Below are positions 36,127 through 46,571 of a DNA stretch of 64,000 nucleotides, in pieces. The first letter of the stretch is position 1. Each line of letters starts with the position of its first letter. Source of the stretch: Streptomyces zingiberis (lineage in GTDB: Bacteria > Actinomycetota > Actinomycetes > Streptomycetales > Streptomycetaceae). The notes below the pieces were generated by a model that saw only the letters and a list, made by a program, of their open reading frames with translations, was not told where the DNA came from and did no database searches. Made by a program: the position numbers and the translations under genes. The stretch spans positions 1-64,000 of the forward strand of contig NZ_JAATEN010000019.1 of the NCBI RefSeq assembly GCF_012034935.1, written 5' to 3'.

Positions 36127-37775
36127 GCCCCATGGCATCCGTCCACAGCCTGTGGACGCTCTCGGCCGAGGAGCCGCTGAACGTCCAGGCGCCGGAGATC
36201 GAGTACGCCCAGCTCGCGCCGATTCTGATCGTCGTCGGCGCGGCGGTCCTCGGCATCCTCGTCGAGGCGTTCCTGCCGCGCCGGGCCCGCTACCACACGC
36301 AGACCCTGCTGGCGGCGGTCGCGCTGGCCTCGGCGCTGGCCTCCGTCATCGGGCTGGCGGCCGGCGGCCACGGCACGACGAAGGCCCTGGTCGCGGGGAT
36401 GGGCTCGCTGGCCGTGGACGGCCCCGCGCTCTTCCTCCAGGGCACGGTGCTGCTGGTGGCGCTGGTCGCCGTGCTCACCTTCGCGGAGCGGAGGCTGGAC
36501 CCGGCGGCGCACGGCAAACGGGTGGACTCCTTCGCCGCCCAGGCGGCGGCGACCCCCGGCGGCGCCGCCGAACAGGCGGCGGTGAAGGCCGGGTTCACCA
36601 CCACCGAGGTCTTCCCGATCCTGCTGTTCGCGGTGGCCGGCCTGCTGGTCTTCCCGGCGGCGAACGACCTGCTGACGCTCTTCGTGGCGCTGGAGGTCTT
36701 CTCGCTCCCGCTGTACGTGCTCTGCGCGCTGGCCCGCCGGCAGCGGCTGCTGTCGCAGGAGGCGGCGGTCAAGTACTTCCTGCTGGGCGCCTTCGCCTCC
36801 GCCTTCCTGCTGTTCGGCACCGCGCTGATGTACGGCTACGCGGGCACCGTCACCTACGGTGGCATCGCCCAGGTGATCTCCGGCGACCTCCAGCAGGTGG
36901 AGCCCTCGGTGGCGGACACCATGGGCAACGACGCGCTGCTGCTGATCGGCGGGGCGCTGATCCTGATGGGACTGCTGTTCAAGGTCGGCGCGGTGCCGTT
37001 CCACATGTGGACCCCGGACGTCTACCAGGGCGCCCCGACCCCGGTCACCGGCTTCATGGCGGCGGCCACCAAGGTCGCGGCGTTCGGCGCGCTGCTGCGG
37101 ATCCTCTACGTGGTGCTGCCGGGGCTGCGCTGGGACTGGCGGCCGGTGATGTGGGGCGTCGTGATCGTCACGATGCTGGTCGGCGCGATCGTGGCCGTCA
37201 CCCAGACCGACGTGAAGCGGCTGCTGGCCTACTCCTCCATCGCCCACGCCGGGTTCATCCTGGCCGGTGTGGTGGCCACGACGCCCTCGGGGATCTCCTC
37301 GGTCCTCTTCTACCTGCTGGCCTACTCCTTCGTCACCCTCGGCGCCTTCGCGGTGGTGACGCTGGTGCGGGACGCGGGCGGCGAGGCCACGCACCTGTCG
37401 AAGTGGGTGGGGCTCGGCCGGCGTTCGCCGCTGGTCGCCGCGGTCTTCGCGATCTTCCTGCTGGCCTTCGCGGGCATCCCGCTGACCTCCGGGTTCACGG
37501 GCAAGTTCGCGGTGTTCAAGGCGGCGGCGGAGGGTGGCGCGGGGGCGCTGGTCGTGGTCGGCGTGGTCTCCTCGGCCATCGCGGCGTTCTTCTACATCCG
37601 CGTCATCGTGCTGATGTTCTTCAACGAGCCGCAGCCGGGCGGCCCGTCGGTCGCGGTGCCCAGCGCGCTGACGACCACGGCCATCGCGGTGGGTGTGGCC
37701 GTCACCGTGGTGCTCGGGGTGGCCCCGCAGTACTTCCTGGACCTGGCGGGACAGGCGGGGGTCTTCGTGCGCTGA
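36123..37775 (+). CDS. nuoN: NADH-quinone oxidoreductase subunit N
   Basis: NuoN is the third antiporter-like pump and ends the operon. The 550-residue protein keeps the glutamate in VALEVFSLPLYVLCALA and the lysine in FKVGAVPFHMWTPDVYQGAPTP. The GTG at 36123 overlaps the nuoM stop (GTGA); an ATG nine bases later is an alternative. A roughly 400-base non-coding region with an octamer array follows. Confidence 0.95.
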   Translation: MSPMASVHSLWTLSAEEPLNVQAPEIEYAQLAPILIVVGAAVLGILVEAFLPRRARYHTQTLLAAVALASALASVIGLAAGGHGTTKALVAGMGSLAVDGPALFLQGTVLLVALVAVLTFAERRLDPAAHGKRVDSFAAQAAATPGGAAEQAAVKAGFTTTEVFPILLFAVAGLLVFPAANDLLTLFVALEVFSLPLYVLCALARRQRLLSQEAAVKYFLLGAFASAFLLFGTALMYGYAGTVTYGGIAQVISGDLQQVEPSVADTMGNDALLLIGGALILMGLLFKVGAVPFHMWTPDVYQGAPTPVTGFMAAATKVAAFGALLRILYVVLPGLRWDWRPVMWGVVIVTMLVGAIVAVTQTDVKRLLAYSSIAHAGFILAGVVATTPSGISSVLFYLLAYSFVTLGAFAVVTLVRDAGGEATHLSKWVGLGRRSPLVAAVFAIFLLAFAGIPLTSGFTGKFAVFKAAAEGGAGALVVVGVVSSAIAAFFYIRVIVLMFFNEPQPGGPSVAVPSALTTTAIAVGVAVTVVLGVAPQYFLDLAGQAGVFVR

Positions 37776-37972
37776 CGCTTCTTCGACCCGCCCCGGGCCC
37801 CGCCCGGTACGGCCGCACGGCGGGCCGTCGCACCTCACCTGCTCCGGGGGAGTACCCCGGCCCGCGGGGAGGGGCGGCGGCCCGCCGCCGTGTGCCGGGG
37901 TGGTGCGCGTGCCGCGGGCGGGGGACCACCCGTGGGCCGGGCGCGCTCGGATCGAGGGGCCGGCTGGCCGGA
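37776..37972. other. Non-coding region after nuoN
   Basis: No gene or clear terminator hairpin was found here. The sequence is GC-rich and leads into the octamer array. After the array, 38061-38174 is likewise featureless up to the fumarylacetoacetase stop codon. Confidence 0.4.
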
Positions 37973-38060
37973 GACCCGCGGACCCGCGGACCCGCGGACC
38001 CGCGGACACCGGGACACCGGGACACCGGGACACCGGGACGCGGGGACACCGGGACGCGGG
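37973..38060. repeat. Mixed octamer tandem array (GACCCGCG / GACACCGG)
   Basis: Eleven 8-base units run in order: four GACCCGCG, four GACACCGG, then GACGCGGG, GACACCGG and GACGCGGG. It is non-coding, between nuoN and the end of the fumarylacetoacetase gene. All units start with GAC, as do those of the array near doxX. Confidence 0.85.
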
Positions 38061-38174
38061 GGATCGTGGGTGCCGCCGCTCGGAGGCCGGACGCCGGGGG
38101 AGCGCCGGGCCGGGCCCCGGCGGGGATTCCACGAAGGGGATGCCGTGGCGCGGGAACCAGGCGGCCGGGGGCCG

Positions 38175-39401
38175 TCAGGCCGCGACGACCCGGCCCGTGA
38201 CCTCGCCGAGGATGATCCGGGTGCCCTCCGGGCCCGGGGCCCAGCCGCTGATCGTCACCTCGTCGCCGTCCTCCAGGTAGGTCCGTTTGCCGCCGGGCAG
38301 GTCCAGCGGCTCGCGGCCGTCCCAGGTGAGTTCCAGCAGGCAGCCGCGCTGGTGCGGCTCCGGGCCGCTGACCGTCCCGGAGGCGAAGAGGTCGCCGGTG
38401 CGCAACGTGGCGCCGTTCACCGTGAGATGGGCGAGCTGCTGGGCGGCCGTCCAGTACATGGTGGAGAACGGCGGCTCCGCGACGGTGTGCCCGTTGACCG
38501 TCACCGCCAGGCGGATGTCGAACCCGCCCGGTTCCGGCTCCGCCCGGTCGTCCAGGTACGGCAGCGGCTCCGGGTCGCGGACGGGCGGGGCCACGCGGGC
38601 CGCGTCCAGCGCGTCCAGCGGGGTGATCCAGGGGGAGACGGAGGTGGCGAAGGACTTGCCGAGGAACGGGCCGAGGGGCAGGTACTCCCAGGACTGGATG
38701 TCCCGCGCCGACCAGTCGTTGAGCAGGCAGACCCCGAAGACGTGCTCGGGGAAGTCGGCGAGCGGCACCCGTTCGCCCGGCCGGGAGGGCGTGCCGACGA
38801 CGAAGGCGACCTCGGCCTCGATGTCCAGCCGTTGCGTGGGGCCGAAGACCGGGCCGGGGGAGTCCGCCGCCCGCCGCTGGCCGGCGGGGCGGATCACCGG
38901 GGTGCCGGAGACCACCACCGTGCCCGCCCGCCCGTGGTAACCGATGGGCAGATGCTTCCAGTTGGGCGGAAGCGCGGCGCCCTGCGGGCGGAAGATCCGG
39001 CCGACGTTGGTCGCGTGGTGCTCGCTCGAGTAGAAGTCCGCGTAGTCGGCGACCTCGAACGGGAGGTGGAGGGTCACCCGGTCGAGCGGGTGGAGGAACG
39101 GTTCGATGGCCGGATACCCCACCCAGGTCGTCACACTGGAGCGCACCGCCTGCCAGACGGGGCGGCCCGCCGCCATCAGCGGGTTGAGCGTCGGGTGGGC
39201 CAGGATGTCGGCGTGCGGGGAGCCGAGCGCGGTGGCGGCGGTGTGGACGTCCAGGACCCGGTCGCCGTGGCGGACGCCGATGCGGCGGCGGCCGGGCTCG
39301 TCGGGGGTGGTGAAGACGCCGTAGGGCAGATGGTGCGGAACGCGCTCCCCGCCGGCCTGTCCGCCGGCTCCGGCGAGATCGAACGGATCCTGCTGGGGCA
39401 T
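38175..39401 (-). CDS. fahA: Fumarylacetoacetase
   Basis: The enzyme splits fumarylacetoacetate to fumarate and acetoacetate, the last step of tyrosine and homogentisate breakdown. The 408-residue protein has the N-terminal SH3-like part, then the metal and active-site segments DFYSSEHHATNVGRIFR, DIEAEVAFVVG, and NDWSARDIQSWEYLPLGPF. Length is normal. The ATG at 39401 is taken as the start; GGCGAGG lies upstream. No other tyrosine-degradation gene is nearby, so it stands alone. Confidence 0.95.
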   Translation of the reverse strand: MPQQDPFDLAGAGGQAGGERVPHHLPYGVFTTPDEPGRRRIGVRHGDRVLDVHTAATALGSPHADILAHPTLNPLMAAGRPVWQAVRSSVTTWVGYPAIEPFLHPLDRVTLHLPFEVADYADFYSSEHHATNVGRIFRPQGAALPPNWKHLPIGYHGRAGTVVVSGTPVIRPAGQRRAADSPGPVFGPTQRLDIEAEVAFVVGTPSRPGERVPLADFPEHVFGVCLLNDWSARDIQSWEYLPLGPFLGKSFATSVSPWITPLDALDAARVAPPVRDPEPLPYLDDRAEPEPGGFDIRLAVTVNGHTVAEPPFSTMYWTAAQQLAHLTVNGATLRTGDLFASGTVSGPEPHQRGCLLELTWDGREPLDLPGGKRTYLEDGDEVTISGWAPGPEGTRIILGEVTGRVVAA

Positions 39402-40151
39402 GGGCACTGCCTCGCCTTCAAATCGCCTGGGCCGTCCGGGCCGCCGGGTCGCCGGGGTCACCGGGACTGCCTGTCTGCGTGGTCTGCTGGTCTGCGTGGT
39501 TCTGCTTGATTTGCGTGCTGTGCGTCGTCCGGGGGCCGGGTGGACCGGGTCGGCGTAACCGTCCCTGCGGTTCGTGCGGTTCGTGCCGTCCGGGGATGTG
39601 GAGGGGGTCCTGGGGCGTGGGGTCTTCCTTGGGCCCGGTGCCGTCCGGGACGTCCGGATCACGTCCCCGGGGCCGGGCGTGGGCCACAGATTACGGCGCG
39701 GGGAGCGGCCGTGCGGGCCGGCGGGACAGGGTGGCCGGAGAGGTCCGGCGGTCCCGGCGCGTGCCGGGATGCCGGCACGGTGCGGGCGATCCCGCGACGG
39801 CCCCCGACGGCCGGGCGGCCGGGGACCGGAGTGGGGTGCGGGCGCGGGTGGTTGCCGTGGGCCGGGCGCCGGTCACCCGGCGCCGCCGCCGCTGTCCGCC
39901 CGCGGGCCGGAACGGCGGCGGGCGAACGCCGGGAGTGACCGAGAACACACGCCGGGGAACCGGGCGGTGGCGTGCGGCGGGGTGCGGAGGGAAGGGTTCC
40001 CGGGCGATCGCGCGCGGACCACGGCCGCCCGTGGTGATCGTCGGGCGACCGGATACGCTGCGGGTGATGGTACTGGCCGAGAGAGCGATAGACAGACATT
40101 CCACGGGTCCCCGGTGATCCGTGTGGTCGTCCGCAGACAGGAGAACCCTTC
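39402..40151. other. Intergenic region between divergent fahA and polyprenyl synthase genes
   Basis: No convincing gene is seen in these 750 bases. Directly upstream of fahA lie degenerate 9-base units (39431-39466, GCCGTCCGG, GCCGCCGGG, TCGCCGGGG, TCACCGGGA), then TCTGCGTGG/TCTGCTGG repeats (39474-39510) and two exact GCGGTTCGT units (39567-39584). Upstream of the synthase, TACGCT (40054-40059) is a candidate -10 with a weak TGGTGA 16 bases before it. Confidence 0.45.
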
Positions 40152-41162
40152 GTGACCGTCGTCGGGCCCCTCGGGCTGAGCGTGCGGGACCAGGCTCTGG
40201 AATCCGATGTCCAGGCCGGGTTGGCGGCTGTCGAGGAAGGGCTGCTGGAGGCCACCAAGAGTGGCGTGCCGTTCATCACCGAGGCCGCGCAGCATCTGAT
40301 GCGCGCCGGTGGCAAGCGGTTCCGCCCGCTCCTGGTGCTGCTCGCCGCCCGGTTCGGCGACCCGCACGCGCCGGGGATCGTGCCCTCCGCGGTGGTCGTG
40401 GAACTGACGCATCTCGCCACGCTGTACCACGACGACGTGATGGACGAGGCCGCCGTGCGGCGCGGGGTGCCCAGCGCCAACGCCAACTGGGACAACTCCG
40501 TGGCCGTCCTCACCGGCGACTTCCTCTTCGCCCGCGCCTCCCACATCCTGGCCGACCTCGGGCCGGAGGCCGTCCGCATCCAGGCCGAGGCGTTCGAGCG
40601 GCTGGTCACCGGGCAGATCCTGGAGACCGCGGGCCCCGGAGCCGGACGCGACCCGATCGCCCACTACCTGGACGTGATCGCCGGCAAGACCGGCTCGCTG
40701 ATCGCCGTCGCCGGCCGGTTCGGCGCCCTGATGTCCGGGGCCGACGAGCGGACCGTGGACATCCTCACCCAGTACGGCGAGCGGCTCGGCACCGCCTTCC
40801 AGCTCGCCGACGACGTCCTGGACATCGCCAGCGACAGCCACGAGTCGGGGAAGACGCCCGGCACCGACCTCCGCGAAGGCATCCCCACCCTGCCCGTCCT
40901 GCATCTGCGCGCGGCGGCCGACCGCCACGGCCGGTCCGAGGACCGCGAGCTGTGCGCGCTCCTCGACGGCGACCTCAGCGCGGACGCGGCGGTCGGCGAG
41001 GCACTGCGCCGGCTGCGCGTCCACCCCGCGCTGGAGCAGGCGCGCCGGGACACGGTGCGCTTCGCCGAGGAAGCCCGCGCCACCCTCGGCCCGCTGCCGG
41101 ACGTCCCGGCGAAGGCGGCCCTGGAGAGCCTGTGCGACACCGTGGTGCACCGGGCGGGTTAG
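40152..41162 (+). CDS. Long-chain polyprenyl diphosphate synthase
   Basis: This trans-type prenyltransferase builds a long isoprenoid diphosphate, most likely the menaquinone side chain. The 336-residue protein has the first Asp-rich motif DDVMD at D94-D98 and the second, DDVLD, near residue 217. The residue five before the first Asp is a small alanine (A89), as in enzymes making long chains rather than farnesyl or geranylgeranyl products. The basic region GGKRFRPLL is typical. The ATG/GTG region has GGAGAA upstream. Its position between two nuo operons fits quinone supply. Exact chain length is not predictable. Confidence 0.92.
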   Translation: MTVVGPLGLSVRDQALESDVQAGLAAVEEGLLEATKSGVPFITEAAQHLMRAGGKRFRPLLVLLAARFGDPHAPGIVPSAVVVELTHLATLYHDDVMDEAAVRRGVPSANANWDNSVAVLTGDFLFARASHILADLGPEAVRIQAEAFERLVTGQILETAGPGAGRDPIAHYLDVIAGKTGSLIAVAGRFGALMSGADERTVDILTQYGERLGTAFQLADDVLDIASDSHESGKTPGTDLREGIPTLPVLHLRAAADRHGRSEDRELCALLDGDLSADAAVGEALRRLRVHPALEQARRDTVRFAEEARATLGPLPDVPAKAALESLCDTVVHRAG

Positions 41163-41411
41163 GACCGTTCCGGTGTCCCCTCGCCGCACCGCCCCCTAGG
41201 GGCCGGTGCGCCCCTGGTGGTACGTCCGCGGCCCGCGGGGGGCGGCGTCTCCTCCCCTGGGTGGATCCGGAGTTGGGTCCGGTGGGGGACGCCCCGTGCC
41301 CGCCGTTCCGGTGAGAATGGGACCATCAAGCACGGCGGTCCCGGGCGGCCACGGCGGCCCGGCGGGCGGAGCGGAGCCCGCGTACCGCCGCCGACCACGG
41401 AGGTACGTCAG

Positions 41412-42776
41412 ATGCCGGCACAGGGTCCGATACAACTCACCGGCGGACACGACGGGCGCGGCGGGCGCGAGGACGAATCCGCCGAGGGCGCCACGCCGTC
41501 GCCCGCGCGCAGACTGGCCCGCTGGGGCGTGCCCGCGGCCGTCGTCGGGGTGGCCGCGCTGGGCATCGGGATCGTGCCCGCGCTGGCCGGCCAGGGCAGC
41601 CCTGATCTGCCGGAGATCTCGGCCTCCGAACTGATCGCCAAGATCGCCGAGTCGGAGACCGAGCAGCTCTCCGGCACCGTGCGGATCAACACCGACCTCG
41701 GCCTGCCCGAGCTGACCGGCCTGGCGTCCGGCGCCTTCGCCTCCGGGCCGGGCCAGGGGGGCGACGGATCGTCGGCCGACCCCCGCGAGAAGCTGATGGA
41801 GCTGGTCTCCGGCTCGCACACGCTGCGGGTGGCGGCGGACGGACCCGAGAGGCAGCGGCTCTCCCTCGTCGGTGGATCCGGTGATTCCGGTGAATACACA
41901 CTCGTCCACAACGGGCAGGACCTGTGGGCGTACGACGCGGGCAGCAACGCCGGGTACCACGCGAAGCTGCCGGAGGAGGCGGCCGGCGCGGAGGCCGGGA
42001 AGGGCGGCCCGCACCGGCTGCCGGACGGCGTGGGTGACGCCACCCCGCAGGACCTCGCCGAACAGGCGCTGAAGGCCGTCGGCGACACCACCTCGGTCAC
42101 GGTCGACGGCACCGCCCGGATCGCGGGCCGGGACGCCTACCAGCTCGTGATCGCGCCGCGCGCCGAGGGGTCCACGGTGAAGGCGGCGCGGATCTCGGTG
42201 GACGCCGAGAACGGCGTGCCGCTGAAGTTCACGCTCCTGCCGAGCAGTGGTGGCAAGGCCGTGATCGACGTGGGCTTCACCGCCGTCGACTTCGCCCGGC
42301 CGGACGCCTCCTCCTTCGCGTTCAAGCCCCCGAAGGGCGCCGAGATCACGGAGGAGGACCTCTCCGCGCACGGCGCCAGGCGGGACGGCAGGGCCGCCGA
42401 GGACCGTCACGACGGCAAGCGGTCCGAGGACGGCCGGGACCACGACGGGAGCGGGCTCCTCGGCGGGTTGTTCGGCTCCGGCACGCCCGGAGGGTCCGGG
42501 AGCGGTGCCGGCGGACCGGAGATCCTCGGCGAGGGCTGGGCGAGCGTCGTCCGGCTCCAGGCGCCCGGCGCCGGGAAGGACGCGGCCGCCGGCGAACCGG
42601 CCGGCGAGGCCCAGGCGCTGCTGGACAGCCTGGGCGAGCGGGTCCGCGGGGACTTCGGCGAGGGCCGGATCTTCTCCACCCGGCTGGTCAACGTCCTGAT
42701 GACGGACGACGGCGGGGTGTACGCGGGCGCGGTCACCAAGGAAGCACTGGTCAAGATCGCCGAACAGGCGGAGTGA
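41412..42776 (+). CDS. LolA-like / DUF2092 secreted or membrane-anchored protein
   Basis: The 454-residue protein has a hydrophilic N-terminus, one hydrophobic segment (WGVPAAVVGVAALGIGIVPALAG, about residues 37-58) and an outer-membrane-lipoprotein-sorting-like (LolA fold) domain, including LSGTVRINTDLGLPELTG and VAADGPERQRLSLVG. There is no lipobox cysteine, so it may be released or stay anchored by its helix. A charged Gly-rich linker (about 325-365) leads to a C-terminal region of about 90 residues. Such proteins in Gram-positives probably bind lipids or lipoproteins at the cell surface. GGAGGT precedes the ATG. Confidence 0.85.
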   Translation: MPAQGPIQLTGGHDGRGGREDESAEGATPSPARRLARWGVPAAVVGVAALGIGIVPALAGQGSPDLPEISASELIAKIAESETEQLSGTVRINTDLGLPELTGLASGAFASGPGQGGDGSSADPREKLMELVSGSHTLRVAADGPERQRLSLVGGSGDSGEYTLVHNGQDLWAYDAGSNAGYHAKLPEEAAGAEAGKGGPHRLPDGVGDATPQDLAEQALKAVGDTTSVTVDGTARIAGRDAYQLVIAPRAEGSTVKAARISVDAENGVPLKFTLLPSSGGKAVIDVGFTAVDFARPDASSFAFKPPKGAEITEEDLSAHGARRDGRAAEDRHDGKRSEDGRDHDGSGLLGGLFGSGTPGGSGSGAGGPEILGEGWASVVRLQAPGAGKDAAAGEPAGEAQALLDSLGERVRGDFGEGRIFSTRLVNVLMTDDGGVYAGAVTKEALVKIAEQAE

Positions 42777-42882
42777 CCCCGGTGCGCCGCCGGGGCCCGG
42801 CAGGGGGTGCCGTGGCCCCGGCGGACGGCACGGGCCGGGAGCCGGAGGAGGGCGGGACGTGGCCCGGCGGGAAGGAAGCGGG

Positions 42883-43564
42883 ATGAGCGTTCCGGGCCCC
42901 CTGCCCGAACCCCTCTTCCCGGCCGCCCGCCGGGAGGTGGCCCCCGGCGCGGTGCACGTCCCCGGGTGGCTCGCGCCCCAGGAGCGGCGGCGGCTGGTCG
43001 CCGCCTGCCGCCAGTGGGCGCGCGGCCCGGTGCCGCTGCGCCACACGCGGCTGCCGCGCGGCGGGGTGATGTCCGTCCGGACGGTCTGCCTCGGCTGGCA
43101 CTGGTCGCCGTACCGGTACACCCGCGAGGCGGTGGACGCGGGCGGCGCGCGCGTCGCGGAACTGCCGGGCTGGCTGGCCGGGCTGGGCCGCCGCGCGGTG
43201 GCGGACGCCTACGAGGACCCGGCGGCCGGCGCGGCGTACGCCCCGGACACCGCGCTGGTCAACTTCTACGACGCGACGGCCCGGATGGGGATGCACCAGG
43301 ACCGGGACGAGCGCTCCCCCGGCCCCGGTCGTCTCCCTCTCGATCGGCGACACCTGCCTCTTCCGTTTCGGCAACACCGAGACCCGCACCAGGCCGTACA
43401 CCGATCTCGAACTGGCCTCCGGCGACCTCTTCGTCTTCGGCGGCCCGTCCCGCCTGGCCCACCACGGCGTCCTGCGGACCTTCCCCGGCACCGGCGACCC
43501 GTCGGCCGGGCCGGCCACCGGCCGGCTGAACATCACCCTCCGCGAGACGGGCCTCACGGACTGA
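42883..43564 (+). pseudogene. alkB: AlkB-family 2-oxoglutarate/Fe(II) dioxygenase, frameshifted
   Basis: AlkB enzymes repair alkylated bases by oxidative demethylation. The first frame gives an AlkB-like N-terminal half up to MGMHQDRDERSP, with Fe ligands H138 and D140. The rest continues one base off: from 43322 the other frame reads APVVSLSIGDTCLFRFGN, later FGGPSRLAHHGV with the distal Fe-binding His, and ends GRLNITLRETGLTD at 43564. Removing one C from the C5 run at 43316-43320 would restore a normal gene of about 226 codons. GAAGGAAG precedes the ATG. It may be a sequencing error or a true inactivation. Confidence 0.85.
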
Positions 43565-43675
43565 GGGGACGGGACCGCCGCCGGCTGCTCGGTCTCCGAC
43601 GCGGTGCTCACGCCGTGGCGGCGGAGAACCTCACCGGCGGAGTTCGGCCCACCGGCGACGGCCGGAGGCGCGGTT

Positions 43676-43714
43676 CCCGTGCCGTCGTCCCGTGCCGTCG
43701 TCCCGTGCCGTCGT
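43676..43714. repeat. 13-bp tandem repeat between alkB and the RarD-type gene
   Basis: Three exact copies of CCCGTGCCGTCGT are followed by a partial fourth. The array is non-coding, between two convergent genes. Confidence 0.8.
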
Positions 43715-43760
43715 CCCGTGCCGCGTCCTGTGCCGACTGTTCCGTGGACGCCGCCCCGGA

Positions 43761-44930
43761 TCAGCCGGAGGTGCGGCGGGTTTCCGCTCCGCCGGCCGGG
43801 CCGTGGGCGCCGGCGGCTGCCGCGCCGGGGTGCTCGGGCGTGGCGGCGACCGGGCCCGCGGCGGCCTTCCCGGAGCCGGGCGGCAGGGTGCCCGCGGCGG
43901 TGCCGATCTCCAGCGCGGCTTCCGCGGCGGTCGTCCCGGCCGTCTCGGCGGCCGGCGGCTCGGCGGCGGGCAGGGCGGTGGCGGGCAGGGCGGCACGTTC
44001 GGCCGCGGCGGCGCGGGCGCCGCGGAGCTGGACGCGGGTGCGGCGGGCCGTGCGCAGGGCGTCCCAGGTGAGGATGGAGAGCGCCAGCCAGACCAGGGAG
44101 AAGCCCGCCCAGCGCTCCGGGGGCATCTCCTCGCGGAAGACCGTCACGCCCAGGACGAACTGCGAGAGCGGGGTCAGGTACTGGAGCAGCCCGATGGTGG
44201 AGAGCGGCAGCCGTACCGCGGCGCCGCCGAAGCAGACCAGCGGGAGCGCGGTCACCGCGCCCGCGGTCGCCAGCAGCAGGGCGTGCCCGGTGCCCTGGGT
44301 GGTGAAGGTGGAGTCACCGCGCGAGGCGAGGAAGAAGAGGAAGCCGAGGGCGGGCAGGAACTGGATGGTGGTCTCGGCGGTCAGCGACTCCAGCCCGTCC
44401 AGTCCGATGTGCTTCTTCAGCAGGCCGTACAGGGCGAAGGAGAAGGCCAGGCAGAGGGCGATCCAGGGGAGCTGCCCGTAACCCACGGTCAGCACGGCCA
44501 CCGCGACGGCTCCGGTGGCCACGGCCACCCACTGCGCCGGGCGCAGCCGCTCCCGCAGCAGCAGCACCCCGAAGGCGATGCTGACCAGCGGATTGATGAA
44601 GTACCCCAGGGCCGCCTCGACGACATGGCCGGAGTTGACGCTCCAGATGTAGAGGCCCCAGTTGGCCGAGATGGCGGTGGCGGCCAGCGCGATCAGGCCG
44701 AGCCGCTTCGGCTGCCGCAGCAGCGGGCGTATCCAGGACCGGCGCCGCAGCACGAGCATCACCACGGCCATCACCACCAGCGACCACACCATGCGGTGGG
44801 CCAGGATCTCCGCCGCCCCGGCGGGCTCCAGCAGGGGCCAGTAGAGCGGGAAGAGCCCCCAGATGCCGTACGCGGCGAACCCGAACAGCAGTCCTGTGCG
44901 GTGCTCGGCGCTCGGCTGGGTGGGGGTCAC
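43761..44930 (-). CDS. rarD: EamA/RarD-family drug/metabolite permease
   Basis: The 389-residue protein has ten predicted transmembrane helices in two EamA repeats. RarD-type signatures include GLLFGFAAYGIWGLFPLYW near the start, WGLYIWSVNSGHVVEAALGYFINPL, and GLLQYLTPLSQFVLGV, given here in short parts. The substrate is unknown. About 100 Ala/Pro/Gly-rich residues follow the last helix and are not typical of the family. The GTG at 44930 has GAGGAG upstream. The gene converges on the frameshifted alkB. Confidence 0.9.
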   Translation of the reverse strand: MTPTQPSAEHRTGLLFGFAAYGIWGLFPLYWPLLEPAGAAEILAHRMVWSLVVMAVVMLVLRRRSWIRPLLRQPKRLGLIALAATAISANWGLYIWSVNSGHVVEAALGYFINPLVSIAFGVLLLRERLRPAQWVAVATGAVAVAVLTVGYGQLPWIALCLAFSFALYGLLKKHIGLDGLESLTAETTIQFLPALGFLFFLASRGDSTFTTQGTGHALLLATAGAVTALPLVCFGGAAVRLPLSTIGLLQYLTPLSQFVLGVTVFREEMPPERWAGFSLVWLALSILTWDALRTARRTRVQLRGARAAAAERAALPATALPAAEPPAAETAGTTAAEAALEIGTAAGTLPPGSGKAAAGPVAATPEHPGAAAAGAHGPAGGAETRRTSG

Positions 44931-45298
44931 GGGGGCTCCTCGGGCGGCGGTCGGGGACGACGGAGAGGGGGGAAGGGGCGCGCGGCGACGGCAGCGACGA
45001 CGGGAACGACGAAAACGACGGGAACGACGGTAACGCCGCCACGGCCGGATGTCATACCCGTTTCGCTCTACGGTCATGACGGTTCGGGGAGGGGAGAGCG
45101 GCCCGCCGGTGAACGCCGGACGGCCGTGGCGCCCCGGCCCCGTCCGGACGGCGTTGGGACGGGGTCCGGGCCGGGTTCCACCGCGGGACAGGAGGAAACC
45201 CGGGGGAGGGAGTGGCACGGCCCCCACCCGTGGGGACGGGCCGGGGGGCCGGCGCCGGGGCCGGGCCCGCCGTGGGGGGATCATCCCGCCGGTGAACG
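44931..45298. other. Non-coding region upstream of the RarD-type gene
   Basis: A 9-bp degenerate array (units of the form NAACGACGG, five in a row) occupies 44995-45039. A 17-base direct repeat, CCCGCCGGTGAACGCCG, occurs at 45102-45118 and again at 45285-45301. No gene is seen. TATGAC on the minus strand near 45050 could be a -10 for the permease gene. Confidence 0.4.
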
Positions 45299-45338
45299 CC
45301 GCAGGGGCCGCTCCCCGTGAGGGAAGCGGCCCCTGCGG
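45299..45338 (-). terminator. Terminator hairpin of the korAB operon
   Basis: The 14-bp arms 45299-45312 and 45325-45338 pair perfectly. Three more inner pairs follow after one mismatch, closing a GTGA loop. It lies about 100 bases after the korB stop on the minus strand. Confidence 0.75.
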
Positions 45339-45437
45339 TCGCCGTGGACCCGGAGCGGAGCGCGGACCGGGTGGCGGCGGGCCGGCCGCCCCGCGGTCCG
45401 CCAAGGCCCGCGGTCCGCCAAGGCCCGCCGCGGCGGT

Positions 45438-46563
<1,126 letters not shown>

Positions 46564-46571
<8 letters not shown>

